Source of the DNA: Acidobacteriota bacterium
GTDB taxonomy: Bacteria; Acidobacteriota; Vicinamibacteria; Vicinamibacterales; UBA8438
Length of the DNA: 64,000 nt
Reading direction: 5' to 3'
NCBI GenBank assembly: GCA_011523845.1
Contig: WTFV01000252.1
Span: 1-64,000, forward strand
Below the pieces are notes generated by a model. It had not been told where the DNA came from. It ran no database searches and saw nothing but the letters and a program-made list of their open reading frames with translations. Made by a program: the position numbers and the translations under genes. The number at the start of each line of letters is the position of its first letter. The stretch's first letter is position 1. This document shows, one piece after another, positions 18,949 through 27,915 of this stretch.

Positions 18949-19905
18949 TCAGCGGGACGGGCCGTCGTGCTCGGGGCCTGCGGCCCGGTCGGCGGCGCCG
19001 GTCGCCGGCGTGGGTCCGCGGGGCGGGTTCGGCGGCTGCGCGTGCAGCTCGTCGTCGGGGTGGACGAAGACCTCGCGGTTGTCGTCGTTGTCGTGGACGT
19101 TGTAGTCGTCGATGTTGACGGGCAGCGGCGACCGCTTGCCATCGGCCTCGACTAGCGTCGAGGGCGGCACGGTCTCCCCTGCGAGGATGGTGGTGTCGCG
19201 TCCGACCTTCGACTCGGCGCAGACGGTTGAGCCCGGCTCCATGCCCCGCCCGGTAGTCGAGCGACGGCCTCGAGCGTGCAGCCGTCGCCTATTCGCGTGT
19301 CGGCGTCGAGGACGGTATCGTCGCCCTATGGTGCAGTCGTTGCCGACCATTGCCGGCGCCATGACGTCGACGCTGGCGTCGAACCCGATCCCGGCCTTCT
19401 TGCCGACGCTGGTCCGCGCTCCGATCTCCGCGTTGGGCGCGACGTGCGCCTCGGCCGCGAAGCTGGTGCCGTCGCCTACGCGGACGCGCTGACCGATCCG
19501 CACGTCCCTGTCCGTGGTGACGCCGGCGCCGATGTTCGCTCTCGCGTGGACGTAGGTCCGCGGCCCGAGCGTCGTTCCTCGTCCGACGGCGGCATCGTGT
19601 CCGACGCGCGCTGCGATCTCGAGGTGCACGCGGTTGCTGATGGTGCAGCGGTCTCCGACGCTGCTGTTGGCGTCCATGCGGACGCCGTCGCCGACCTTCG
19701 TGCGCAGTCTGACGCAGGAGGCGGCGATGTCGCACCCGCTGTCGACCTCGGCGCCCTTGCGCAGCAGCGTTCCGGTGTGCACGATCGTGTGGTCGCCGAC
19801 CTTGACGTGCTCCTGGATCTCGGCGTGGGCCTCGATGATCGTTCCGGCGCCGATTTCGGCGCTCGGGTGGACGTACGCCTGCGGGTGCAGGTGCGCTGCA
19901 GGGTG
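18949..19905 (-). pseudogene. Hexapeptide-repeat LbH paralog B, degraded
   Basis: Close DNA similarity to 16.6-17.4 kb; expected start reads ACG (vs ATG in copy C); out-of-frame stretch GRRYRPRRRHANRRRLHARGRRSTTGRG near 19250-19330. Confidence 0.65.
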
Positions 19906-20002
19906 TGCTGGCGTGTTCCTGGGAGTCTGGGGGCGGCCTTGCGGTTTCCGGCCGCTGCGCTCTCGGGGTGGTTGTGCTGCCTGGTCGCGGGCGTCTGGCG
20001 GT

Positions 20003-20968
20003 TCAGCGGGCGGGTCCGGCCCGGTCGAGCGCTTCCGCCCGCTTGGCCGCGCCGGCGGCCGGGGTCGGTCCGCGGGGCGGGTTGTCCGGCTGCGTGTACG
20101 CCTCGTCGTCGGGTTGAACGAGGATCTCGTGCTCGTCCTCGTCGCGGAAGTCGTAGTCGTCGATGTCGGTGTACCGGGGTACTTGCGTGCCGTCGGTCCT
20201 GACCAGCGTGGACGGCGGGATCGTCTCGCCCTCGGGGACCACGCCGTCCTGGCGTACCCGCGAGCCGGCGCAGACGGTGGAGCCCGGCGCCATGACGACC
20301 CCGTGCTCGAGGTGGGCGCCGGCCTCGAGCGTGCAGCCGTCCTTCATGTCCGCGCTCCCGGAGATGTACGCCCCATCGCCCAGCGTGCAGTCGTTGCCGA
20401 CCGTCGCTGCCGGGATGATGCCGACGCCGGCGTCCATTCCGATCTGGACCTTTCTCCCGACGCTGGTTCGCTCTCCGACGAGCGCGTTGGGCGCGACCCG
20501 CGCCTCGTCGGCGAAGCTCGTGCCGTCGCCCACGCGGACGCTTTCGGCGATGCGCACGTCCGTGCCGGTGGTGACGCTGCCGCCGACGGTGGCGGCCGCA
20601 TGTACCCAGGTCCGCGGGCCGAGCGTGGTCCGCTCGCGGACGGTCGCGTTGCGGCCGACGCTTGCCTTTCTCTCGAGGTGGACGGCGTCGTCCAGGGTCG
20701 CGTTGTCCCCGATGCTGCTGCCGGCGGCCAGCCTGACGCCGTCGCCCAGCGTGGCGTCTCGTCCGACGTAGAACGCGGCGATGTCGCACCCGGCTCCGAC
20801 TCGGGCCCCTTGCCGCAGGCAGCTTCCGCTGCGCACGATGGTGTCCTCGCGGATCCTGGCGTCCTGCTGGATCTCGACGTCGGCCTCGACGACGGTCCGG
20901 GCGCCGATGTCGGCGCTCGGGTGGACCTTCGCCTGCGGGTGAATCCGCGCGGTCGGATGCGCCGGCAT
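20003..20968 (-). CDS. Hexapeptide-repeat LbH paralog C
   Basis: MPAHPTARIHPQAKVHPSADIGARTVVEADVEIQQDARIREDTIVRSGSCL... Confidence 0.75.
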   Translation of the reverse strand: MPAHPTARIHPQAKVHPSADIGARTVVEADVEIQQDARIREDTIVRSGSCLRQGARVGAGCDIAAFYVGRDATLGDGVRLAAGSSIGDNATLDDAVHLERKASVGRNATVRERTTLGPRTWVHAAATVGGSVTTGTDVRIAESVRVGDGTSFADEARVAPNALVGERTSVGRKVQIGMDAGVGIIPAATVGNDCTLGDGAYISGSADMKDGCTLEAGAHLEHGVVMAPGSTVCAGSRVRQDGVVPEGETIPPSTLVRTDGTQVPRYTDIDDYDFRDEDEHEILVQPDDEAYTQPDNPPRGPTPAAGAAKRAEALDRAGPAR

Positions 20969-21023
20969 GACGGTGGGAGTGTAGGGGCGGCCGGGCGGTT
21001 TCCGACCGCGGCGCCTGGCGGGT

Positions 21024-21452
21024 TCAGGCGGCGCCGCCGCGGCGTTGCGTCCGGTCGAGGGCCTTGCCCTCGGCGGCGCGCTCGGCCAGCGACTGGCCGG
21101 GGAACAGTGTCCAGCCGGTCTCGCGCTCGAGCCTGCGGTACTCCTCGTACAGCTCGGGCCGCTCGCGGCGGCCGTTGGCGATGTCGCCGGGGCAGCCGAA
21201 GTGGCGCACCATGTCGAAGAAGGTCTTGTTCGCGCGCACCACGTTCAGCTCGTGCGCGATCGTCGCCCGGATGTGGTCCTGTACGCCTTCCCACTCGATC
21301 CTCCCCAGGTCGGCGTGGACGACGACGATCCGTTCGTGGGGCACGCGCCGGTGGATCCGGGCGTACATCGCCTGCGAGTCCTTGCCGCCGGAGTGGGAGA
21401 CGTAGAAGATCGCGCCCCGGCGGACGAGGTCCTGGATCTCGGGTGGTGTCAT
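21024..21452 (-). CDS. PAPS-reductase/PP-loop ATPase-like protein (short)
   Basis: GAIFYVSHSGGKDSQAMYARIHRRVPHERIVVVHADLGRIEWEG. Confidence 0.75.
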   Translation of the reverse strand: MTPPEIQDLVRRGAIFYVSHSGGKDSQAMYARIHRRVPHERIVVVHADLGRIEWEGVQDHIRATIAHELNVVRANKTFFDMVRHFGCPGDIANGRRERPELYEEYRRLERETGWTLFPGQSLAERAAEGKALDRTQRRGGAA

Positions 21453-21461
21453 GTTCGGTTC

Positions 21462-21794
21462 CTATGCCGCGGTGTCGCGCCGGTGCACTGGGCGGCGTGC
21501 GAGCCGGGCGAGCCTGCGGAGCTCGGCTCCCGGGTGGCCGTGCTGCCAGCGGGTGTTCTCCAGGCGTCTCCGCCGGCGTGCCCAGCGGAAGATGTTGCGG
21601 GCGCAGTTGATGGCGCCGGCGATGCGGGTGCGGTCCTTCGATGGCAGCTTTCGGGTGGCGGCGTTCCACGTGCCGGTTGTCGCGCCGGGGGCCGCTCGGG
21701 CGGCGTGCAGGTGGCTGGCGCGCAGGCGGGCCACCTCCTCGTTGGCGACGGTGAGTTGCTCCGAGAGCTTGGCCGAGTCGGTGAGCTTCTGCAT
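21462..21794 (-). CDS. Hypothetical protein
   Basis: ORF MQKLTDSAKLSEQLTVANEEVARLRASHLHA... Confidence 0.4.
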   Translation of the reverse strand: MQKLTDSAKLSEQLTVANEEVARLRASHLHAARAAPGATTGTWNAATRKLPSKDRTRIAGAINCARNIFRWARRRRRLENTRWQHGHPGAELRRLARLARRPVHRRDTAA

Positions 21795-21857
21795 GGGCGG
21801 CGGCGGGCGTGCCGGGAGTGTGGGGGCGGCGCGCCGCGGTCGTCATCGTGTCGGTGA

Positions 21858-22190
21858 ACGGGAAGATCCGCGTGCGTGCGGAGGGGACGTAGGGCAGGTC
21901 GTCGGTCCACCGAATGCGGGGGGAGATCCGCGTGCGTGCGGACGGGACCGCCTGTACAGCCGCGGGGAGCACGTAGGGGAAGATCCGCGTGCGTGCGGAG
22001 GGGACGAACTGGCCCGCCTGGTCAGACATGGTGACGCGGGATGATCCGCGCGCGGGGAGGGCGCTTCAGTCGGTGCCGTCGCCAGGCGTACCCGCTCAGG
22101 CGGCGCTTGAGCGCGGCGTCGCGGATGCCGGTCCTGGCAGAGGAGCCATGCCGGTGCTCATGGGCGCGATGGGTGATCCGCGCGCGGAGG
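21858..22190. CRISPR. CRISPR-like array, orphan
   Basis: Core AGATCCGCGTGCGTGCGGA identical in units at 21867, 21927, 21984; variant units at 22045 and 22177; spacings 60,57,61. Minus ORF reads VPSARTRIFP / VPSARTRISP / VPSARTRIFP every 19-20 aa. Confidence 0.5.
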
Positions 22191-22313
22191 GGCTTGTGCC
22201 GTGGCCTGCGCGCGGAGGCATCGGCGGCGTGTGTTCAGGCCGCCGGCACCCTGGTGTCGTTCCCTGCCGTTGCCGCGGTCGCGGCCTCTCTCGGGTGCTC
22301 GATGGGTAGTGTC

Positions 22314-23951
22314 TCAGTCTGATTTCCGATAGCCGTTTCGCGGGGCGATCTTCCGGATGTGCGTCGCTTTCGATGTGCTTGCCTTGCCATCAGCCGTTCG
22401 GACGTACACCCGGCGGGTGGATGCCTCGACTTGGGCGCTCCCCTTCTTCAAGCCGTTCCGCGTTCGGATCTCGACGAGGTCGCCGCTGCGGATTCCGTGT
22501 ACGTGGTTCGGTCTGCGCGCGTGCCCTGGGCACGGTGTCGCCCGCCGCACCGTCGGCTTCTCGTGCCGCCACGCGAGGTACGGTCCGATGGGCAGGCTCT
22601 TGATCTGCTTCCGGCGGCCGTGCCCGATGGCTTTCAGCTTCGCGGGAGCACCCACGTTTCGGATTGCGTTGTTGCTGCCGCAGCACGCGGCGTCGTTCGG
22701 GTGCGACTTGTCGATCCCGGCTTCGGAACGGACGTGTGAGGTGTCGGCCCCGGTGGTTTCGAGAACCTCGCGGCCGGTGTTCTGCACCTTCCGCACCAGC
22801 GTCTGGCAGATGGCTGCGTGCTGGCCCGCGGCGGCCAGGGGGACGGGGTGCTGCCGCAGCACCCGCGCCAGCCGTTCCGGATTTTCCCGCAGGAACTCGT
22901 GGACCGGGCGTTCGCCCTTCCGCTCATTGCAGGGCTGGCAGCTCCAGACCAGGTTGCGGACGTTGTCGGGTCCGCCTGCAGTCCGCGGCTCCACGTGGTC
23001 CAAGTTGAACCGCGTCGCGTCCTCCCAGTCGCCCTTTCCGCAATAGGCGCAGCGGTGTTGCCACTGTGCGGCGATGTACTCGCGCAGGTGGCGGCGGTAG
23101 AGCGGACCACGCTGGTAGCCGGTCCCTTCGACCTTCGGGTAGAGGATCCTGTGCGTGTCGAACTTGGCGGTCTGGATCGTGATCGTGTTTGCGCCGCTGC
23201 GTCCGGCGAGGCGTTCGATCCGGTGTTCCTGGTTCGCGACCACGCTCTGGATGCTCGGCGGGAGCCAGCCGGCCGGGCGCCGCCGGTTGTCGAACCGCTG
23301 CTTGCGGAACCACTTCGTTCCGCGGCGTCGGCGGCGGTGGGTCTTGCGTTCGACGAGCTTCCGCGTGATGTCGGTCCGGTGCTCGATCTCCTCCTGGTAG
23401 AGCACGCGGTCCTCTTCGTCGAGCGTGGCGACCACGGCGATGCCGGTGCGGCGGCGTCCGGGGGCGCAGCGCACCTCGACGGGCTGGACCGCCGTTCTGC
23501 CGTCGGTCGCGCAGCGGTCCTTCAGGTGGATGGTGAAGGGCCGGTAGTCGCGTCGTCGGACGCGGCCGGCGTCGATCAGCCGGCGTGCGCGGCGCACGGT
23601 GCACGGCATCAGGGGTCTGCCGTCGCTGCCGACCACGAAGACGCGGTTGGCGCGCGCCGGCGGGTGCTGGCGCTTACGCGCCGCGGGTCCTGTGGACCCC
23701 GGACCCGTTGCCGGGTCCTCGGCCTCGCCGCGTGTGATCGACCGTACCGGACCGGGGTCCGGGCCTGCGGCGGTCGTCCGCCGGGAGCGGTTCCCGGTGC
23801 CGTCATCCGCCGCAGGATGCAGAGGCCGGAGCTGGCCGTGAGGTGTCATCCTCGCTACCCCGGCGTGCGTTTCATGGATCGATGCCACTGCTGCTGTTCC
23901 TTGACGTTGGTTCAGCCGGCTGGACGTGTCTCGGTCGATTCGAAGAATCAA
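22314..23951 (-). CDS. iscB: IscB-like protein, copy 1 (PLMP, HNH intact; RuvC-I/II residues lost). True start may be near 23640
   Basis: VFVVGSDGRPLMPCTVRRARRL; FDNRRRPAGWLPPS; CAYCGKGDWEDATRFNLDHVEPRTAGGPDNVRNLVWSCQPCNERKG; KSHPNDAACC. Confidence 0.85.
   Translation of the reverse strand: MILRIDRDTSSRLNQRQGTAAVASIHETHAGVARMTPHGQLRPLHPAADDGTGNRSRRTTAAGPDPGPVRSITRGEAEDPATGPGSTGPAARKRQHPPARANRVFVVGSDGRPLMPCTVRRARRLIDAGRVRRRDYRPFTIHLKDRCATDGRTAVQPVEVRCAPGRRRTGIAVVATLDEEDRVLYQEEIEHRTDITRKLVERKTHRRRRRGTKWFRKQRFDNRRRPAGWLPPSIQSVVANQEHRIERLAGRSGANTITIQTAKFDTHRILYPKVEGTGYQRGPLYRRHLREYIAAQWQHRCAYCGKGDWEDATRFNLDHVEPRTAGGPDNVRNLVWSCQPCNERKGERPVHEFLRENPERLARVLRQHPVPLAAAGQHAAICQTLVRKVQNTGREVLETTGADTSHVRSEAGIDKSHPNDAACCGSNNAIRNVGAPAKLKAIGHGRRKQIKSLPIGPYLAWRHEKPTVRRATPCPGHARRPNHVHGIRSGDLVEIRTRNGLKKGSAQVEASTRRVYVRTADGKASTSKATHIRKIAPRNGYRKSD
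23645..23945 (-). ncRNA. Candidate omega-RNA region upstream of iscB copy 1
   Basis: Upstream of the PLMP-encoding segment; hairpin-rich (CCGGACCCGTTGCCGGGTCC; CCGGACCGGGGTCCGG); about 94% identical by eye to the same region in copy 2. Confidence 0.5.
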
Positions 23952-23960
23952 ACTGAGACA

Positions 23961-24131
23961 CTACCCCTCGTAGATGCGGTACTCGCGCCACCCCGGGTTC
24001 AGGATCCGGATGATTCCCTGCGCGCCGGGCAGGACATCTTTTTCGGGCACGAGCACGTCGTAGCCGACGGCGATCATGCCGTCGTCGCGCGGCGGCATCG
24101 CCATGCGGTGCCGGTGTATCTCGATTCGCAT
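23961..24131 (-). CDS. Small hypothetical protein ended by the IscB element's inverted repeat
   Basis: MRIEIHRHRMAMPPRDDGMIAVGYDVLVPEKDVLPGAQGIIRILNPGWREYRIYEG*; stop TAG lies in the inverted repeat. Confidence 0.5.
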   Translation of the reverse strand: MRIEIHRHRMAMPPRDDGMIAVGYDVLVPEKDVLPGAQGIIRILNPGWREYRIYEG

Positions 24132-24181
24132 GCGGGCTGTCCAGCGTGGTTGCGCCGCGGCCTGCGGCCGGCGCATGGTGT

Positions 24182-24601
24182 CTACTCGACGACGAACAGG
24201 ACGTAGTCGTTCTCGCGGACGTAGTGGAGGCAGCGGATCGTCGTAGCGAGTTCGCCGGCGAGCCGCCGCAGGCGGGCGGTGTCCGCTTCGCTCGCTCCGG
24301 CGGGTCCGGCGATCTCGGTCGTGCTCATGGCGTAGAGCAGATTGACGAGCTGAAGCCTGCCGGCGGGCCGGACCATCTGCGTGCGCTCGTCGTCGAGCAG
24401 GTGGCGCAGCGGGTTCTCGACCGCGTCGATCTCTCCGAGGGCCGGCTCGGCCGAGCCGTTGTACCTGTCGACCTCCTGCTGGATCCAGCCGGCGAGCGCC
24501 GTCAGTTCGGTGTGGGTGGCCGTGAGTCCGGTCTCGGTGTGATGGACGTGGACCAGCTCGAGATGCGGTTCGGGTTCGTTCGCGGCGTTGGCGTCGGTCA
24601 T
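24182..24601 (-). CDS. Hypothetical protein
   Basis: 139 aa ORF MTDANAANEPEPHLELVHVHHTETGL... Confidence 0.5.
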   Translation of the reverse strand: MTDANAANEPEPHLELVHVHHTETGLTATHTELTALAGWIQQEVDRYNGSAEPALGEIDAVENPLRHLLDDERTQMVRPAGRLQLVNLLYAMSTTEIAGPAGASEADTARLRRLAGELATTIRCLHYVRENDYVLFVVE

Positions 24602-24729
24602 CGTGTTTCCTCTCAGGGATGGTCGGGAGTGATCCGTGCGGGTGGCCTTCGAAATCGACCATCAACGATTCCGGAAGGGCTGTCCTTCCGGTCCGCGTTC
24701 CGCTCGGGAGGATGTGCGTGACGGTCTTT

Positions 24730-25011
24730 CGGGGACGGACTTTCGCCTCTCGTGGCTCTCTGGATCATGTCCAGGAATGGATCGTGTTCTGGAAACGAAC
24801 CGACAAGTAATTCCTGCACCTGTTCTGGTGCATCTCCGGACCGTCAATATATTGACATCCTGTGGATACTGTGCGTAACCTCTCTTGCTTTTCTAAAGGG
24901 CTGCTTCCGTGGAAGCAATCCAAGGAAATGGATCGACAAGCAATAATGGCGTAACCGAGGCGAAAGTGTCAGTGTGATTGACACCGCCATCGGGGACGGA
25001 TCTTCGCCTCT
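24730..25011. promoter_or_regulatory. AT-richer non-coding island with direct repeats and palindromes (candidate origin or regulatory region)
   Basis: CGGGGACGGACTTTCGCCTCT (24730) and CGGGGACGGATCTTCGCCTCT (24991) flank TGTGGATAC (DnaA-box-like), TGCTTCCgtGGAAGCA and GTGTCA..TGACAC. Confidence 0.35.
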
Positions 25012-25537
25012 TCCGGACGGGCGGGCCGGTGCCGGGGAAGGTGGAGTCCGCGCCGCGCCGCGCTCCGTGCGTGTCGACCCGGGGAGGTGATGCCCAGTGT
25101 GTTTCCGTCGGGATTCGGATCCGGGATCTCGGGAGTCGCTCGAAGATCCGTCTGTCGCTACCGAGGAAGAGGCTCTGCAGGTATGGCGTCAGGGCGCGGT
25201 AGCTGTCGATGAGCTTTCCTGGAGTCAGGGGCCGGGGGCCTACGGCGTGGAGGTCTCGCGCAGGTGGGGCGTGCTTCGTGGACGCCTGCATGTTCGGAGC
25301 TTACGGGCGCTCTGCTCGCGCTGGTTGCGCCCGCGGTCCCGGATTGGTCCCTTGAAGCTGCTCAGCGTGGTTCTGAGCGTGCTGGCGGCGCCGGTCGTTC
25401 TGTGAGTCTTGACGCGGTCGACGGCCCTGACGCTGCCGTGCAGCGTTGTGGTTCGCTTCCCGGTTCGGCCGGTCGATTCCGGTGCGGCTCGAGCTTCCCG
25501 GTTCGGTTGCTCGTGCCTGCGTCATCGCGCGGACCGG

Positions 25538-26251
25538 CTATCGTCCGGTCCGGCTTCGGCGGGTCCGCGTCGCGTCGCGTTGCCGGGCTGCGTCGACCTC
25601 GCTGCAGACCGCGATGGCCTTGCTCGTGTCGAACGCGCCATCGGTCCGGACCCCGCTCTCCAGGTCGAGCCAGATGCGGTGGTCCGGGTACCGCTCGGTG
25701 AACCCGAGCGCCTCGGTGATCGTCTCCGGGCCGATCCCGCCGGCGTAGCCGCTGAGGCGGCCGTCGCGGGGCTGTGGCCACGACTCGAAGCTCGCGATTC
25801 CTCTGCCGCCGGAGCTGTCCGAGAGCAGGTCGACGTGGGCCTGGGCTGCTGCCGCCGACGTCTCCCACGGCCCTTCGTGCTGCACGATCACCGGTCGCTT
25901 GAGGAACCATGCCAGATCGGCCAGTGCCGTCGCGGCCGCGTCGCGTTCGTCTTGCGGCAGGTTCACCTGCACGCGCCCGCACCGGCGGGCGAGCCGGCCG
26001 ATGTCGTTCCAGTTCCGGTCGCGCGCCGCGCGGCTGCGCGCCCCGCACAGGTGGACGGCCGTCTGCACGCCGGCAGCGGCCGCCATTCCGAGCCAGTCGT
26101 CGATCCAGCCGCGGCGCGGAAAGCGCGGCTCTCCCTCGCGTGTTCCCGCGAGCACCGCGAGTTCGACGAACGGGAACCATCGGGCCAGGTGGAGCAGGTC
26201 GCCGGGTTCGGTGTCCTCGTCCACGCCGGTGATCGTCAGTGTCTCGATCAT
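25538..26251 (-). CDS. Hypothetical TIM-barrel-like protein
   Basis: ATG 26251: MIETLTITGVDEDTEPGDLLHLARWFPFVELAVLAGTREGEPRFPRRGWIDDWL... Confidence 0.45.
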   Translation of the reverse strand: MIETLTITGVDEDTEPGDLLHLARWFPFVELAVLAGTREGEPRFPRRGWIDDWLGMAAAAGVQTAVHLCGARSRAARDRNWNDIGRLARRCGRVQVNLPQDERDAAATALADLAWFLKRPVIVQHEGPWETSAAAAQAHVDLLSDSSGGRGIASFESWPQPRDGRLSGYAGGIGPETITEALGFTERYPDHRIWLDLESGVRTDGAFDTSKAIAVCSEVDAARQRDATRTRRSRTGR

Positions 26252-26280
26252 GGTTGTGCTGTATTGCTTTGGTAAGTGTC

Positions 26281-27855
26281 TCAGTTTGATTCCCGGTACC
26301 CGTTGGCAGTTGCGATCCGCCTGATGTGGGTAGCTTTTGAAGTGCTGTATCTGGCTTGCGAGGTCCGGACGTGAACTCGCTGGCGGCTGGCTTCGACCTG
26401 GGCTTCGCCCTTTCTCCAGCCGTCCGTGGTGAGGATCCGGACGGTGTCTCCGGTACGGATCCGGTGGACGTGATTCGGGTGGCGAGCGTGGCCGGGGCAG
26501 GGCGTTGCCCGCCGCGTGGTCGGCTTCTGGTGCCTCCAGGCGAGGTACGGCCCGACCGGCAGGCTCTTGATCTGCTTGCGTCGGCCATGCCCTGCGGCCT
26601 TCAGTGTGGTCGGCGTGCGCAGGCTGTCGATTTCGCCGCTGCTTCTGCAGCAGGCTGCATCGTTGGCGTGCGTCTTGACGATGCCGGCTGCGCTTCGGGC
26701 GTGCGCCGTGTCGGCGCCGGTGGTCTCGCTGGTCTCCAGCCCGCTGTCTTCGAGTCTGCGGACCAGCCTCTTGCAGATGGCCGCGTACTGCCCTGCGGCT
26801 GCGAGCGGGACCGGCCGCTGCCGCAGGACCGCGTTGATCCGTTCGGGGTTCTCGCGCAGGAACTCGCGGACCGGGCGGTCGCCCTTGCGCTGGTTGCAGG
26901 GCTGGCAGCTCCAGACCAGGTTGCGGATGTTGGTTGCTCCGCCGGCGCTGCGGGGGACGATGTGGTCGAGGTTGAACCGTGTCGCGTCCTCCCAGTCGCC
27001 CTTGCCGCAGTAGACGCAGCGGTGGTCGTACTGCGTTGCGATGTACTCGCGCAGGTGCCGCTGATACAGCGGCCCCTGCTGGTAGCCCTTGCCGGAGACT
27101 GACGGGTCGAGGATCTTGTGCGTGTCGAACTTGCCGGTCTGGATGCAGGCGGTGGAGGCGCCGCTGCGTTGCGCCAGCCGCTCGATGCGGTGCTGTTGGT
27201 TCGAGACGACGCTCTCGATGCTCGGCGGGAGCCAGCCGGCGGGTCGCCGCCGGTTGTCGAACCGCGGTTTGCGGAACCACTTCGTCGCGCGTCGCCGGCG
27301 CCGGTGCGCCTTGCGCTGGATGAGTCTGCGGCTGATGTCGGTGCGGTGGTCGATCTCCTCCTGGTAGAGCACGCGGTCGTGGTCGTCGAGCGTGGCGACG
27401 ACGGCGATGCCGGTGTGGCGGGGACCGGGTCTGCAGCGCACCTCGACGGGCTGGACCGCCGTCCTGCCGTCGCCTGTGCAGCGGTCCTTCAGGTGGATGG
27501 TGTAGGGGCGGTAGTCGCGCCGCCGGACGCGGCCGGCGTCAATCAGTTGGCGGGCGCGTCGTACGGTGCACGGCATCAGGGGCTTGCCGTCGCTGCCGAT
27601 GACGAAGACGCGGTTGGCGCGCCTCGGCGTGTGCTGGCGCTTACGCGCTGCGGGTCTCGTGGACCCCGGACCCGTTTCCGGATCCTCGGCCTCGCCGCGT
27701 GTGATCGACCGTACCGGACCGGGGTCCGGGCCTGCGGTGGTCGTCCGCCGGGAGCGTGTCCCGGCGCCGTCATCCGCCTCAGGATGCAGAGGCCGGAGCT
27801 GGCCGTGAGGCGTCACCCTCGCTACTCCGGCGTGTGTTTCGTGGATCGATGCCAC
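26281..27855 (-). CDS. iscB: IscB-like protein, copy 2 (PLMP, HNH intact; RuvC-I/II residues lost). True start may be near 27605
   Basis: VFVIGSDGKPLMPCTVRRARQL; CVYCGKGDWEDATRFNLDHIVPRSAGGATNIRNLVWSCQPCNQRKG; KTHANDAACC. Confidence 0.85.
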   Translation of the reverse strand: MASIHETHAGVARVTPHGQLRPLHPEADDGAGTRSRRTTTAGPDPGPVRSITRGEAEDPETGPGSTRPAARKRQHTPRRANRVFVIGSDGKPLMPCTVRRARQLIDAGRVRRRDYRPYTIHLKDRCTGDGRTAVQPVEVRCRPGPRHTGIAVVATLDDHDRVLYQEEIDHRTDISRRLIQRKAHRRRRRATKWFRKPRFDNRRRPAGWLPPSIESVVSNQQHRIERLAQRSGASTACIQTGKFDTHKILDPSVSGKGYQQGPLYQRHLREYIATQYDHRCVYCGKGDWEDATRFNLDHIVPRSAGGATNIRNLVWSCQPCNQRKGDRPVREFLRENPERINAVLRQRPVPLAAAGQYAAICKRLVRRLEDSGLETSETTGADTAHARSAAGIVKTHANDAACCRSSGEIDSLRTPTTLKAAGHGRRKQIKSLPVGPYLAWRHQKPTTRRATPCPGHARHPNHVHRIRTGDTVRILTTDGWRKGEAQVEASRQRVHVRTSQARYSTSKATHIRRIATANGYRESN

Positions 27856-27915
27856 TACTGCTGTTCCTTGACTGTGGGTTCAGCCGGCTGGACGTGTCTC
27901 GGTCTGACTTGGAGA
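27612..27915 (-). ncRNA. Candidate omega-RNA region upstream of iscB copy 2
   Basis: Same hairpin-rich segment as copy 1, with about 15 differences over about 240 bp by eye. Confidence 0.5.

Larger units (their letters stand above)
22305..23965 (-). mobile_element. Inverted-repeat-bounded IscB element, copy 1 (no transposase)
   Basis: Left GGGTAGTGTCTCAGTCTGATTT (22304-22325); right GAATCAAACTGAGACACTACCC (23945-23966): 20/22 inverted match; contains only iscB and its upstream region. Confidence 0.75.

Noticed and set aside
20344-22029. 561-aa minus ORF
   Set aside because: Out-of-frame overlap with LbH copy C and PAPS-like genes; N-terminal VPSARTRI repeats reflect CRISPR-like DNA repeats.
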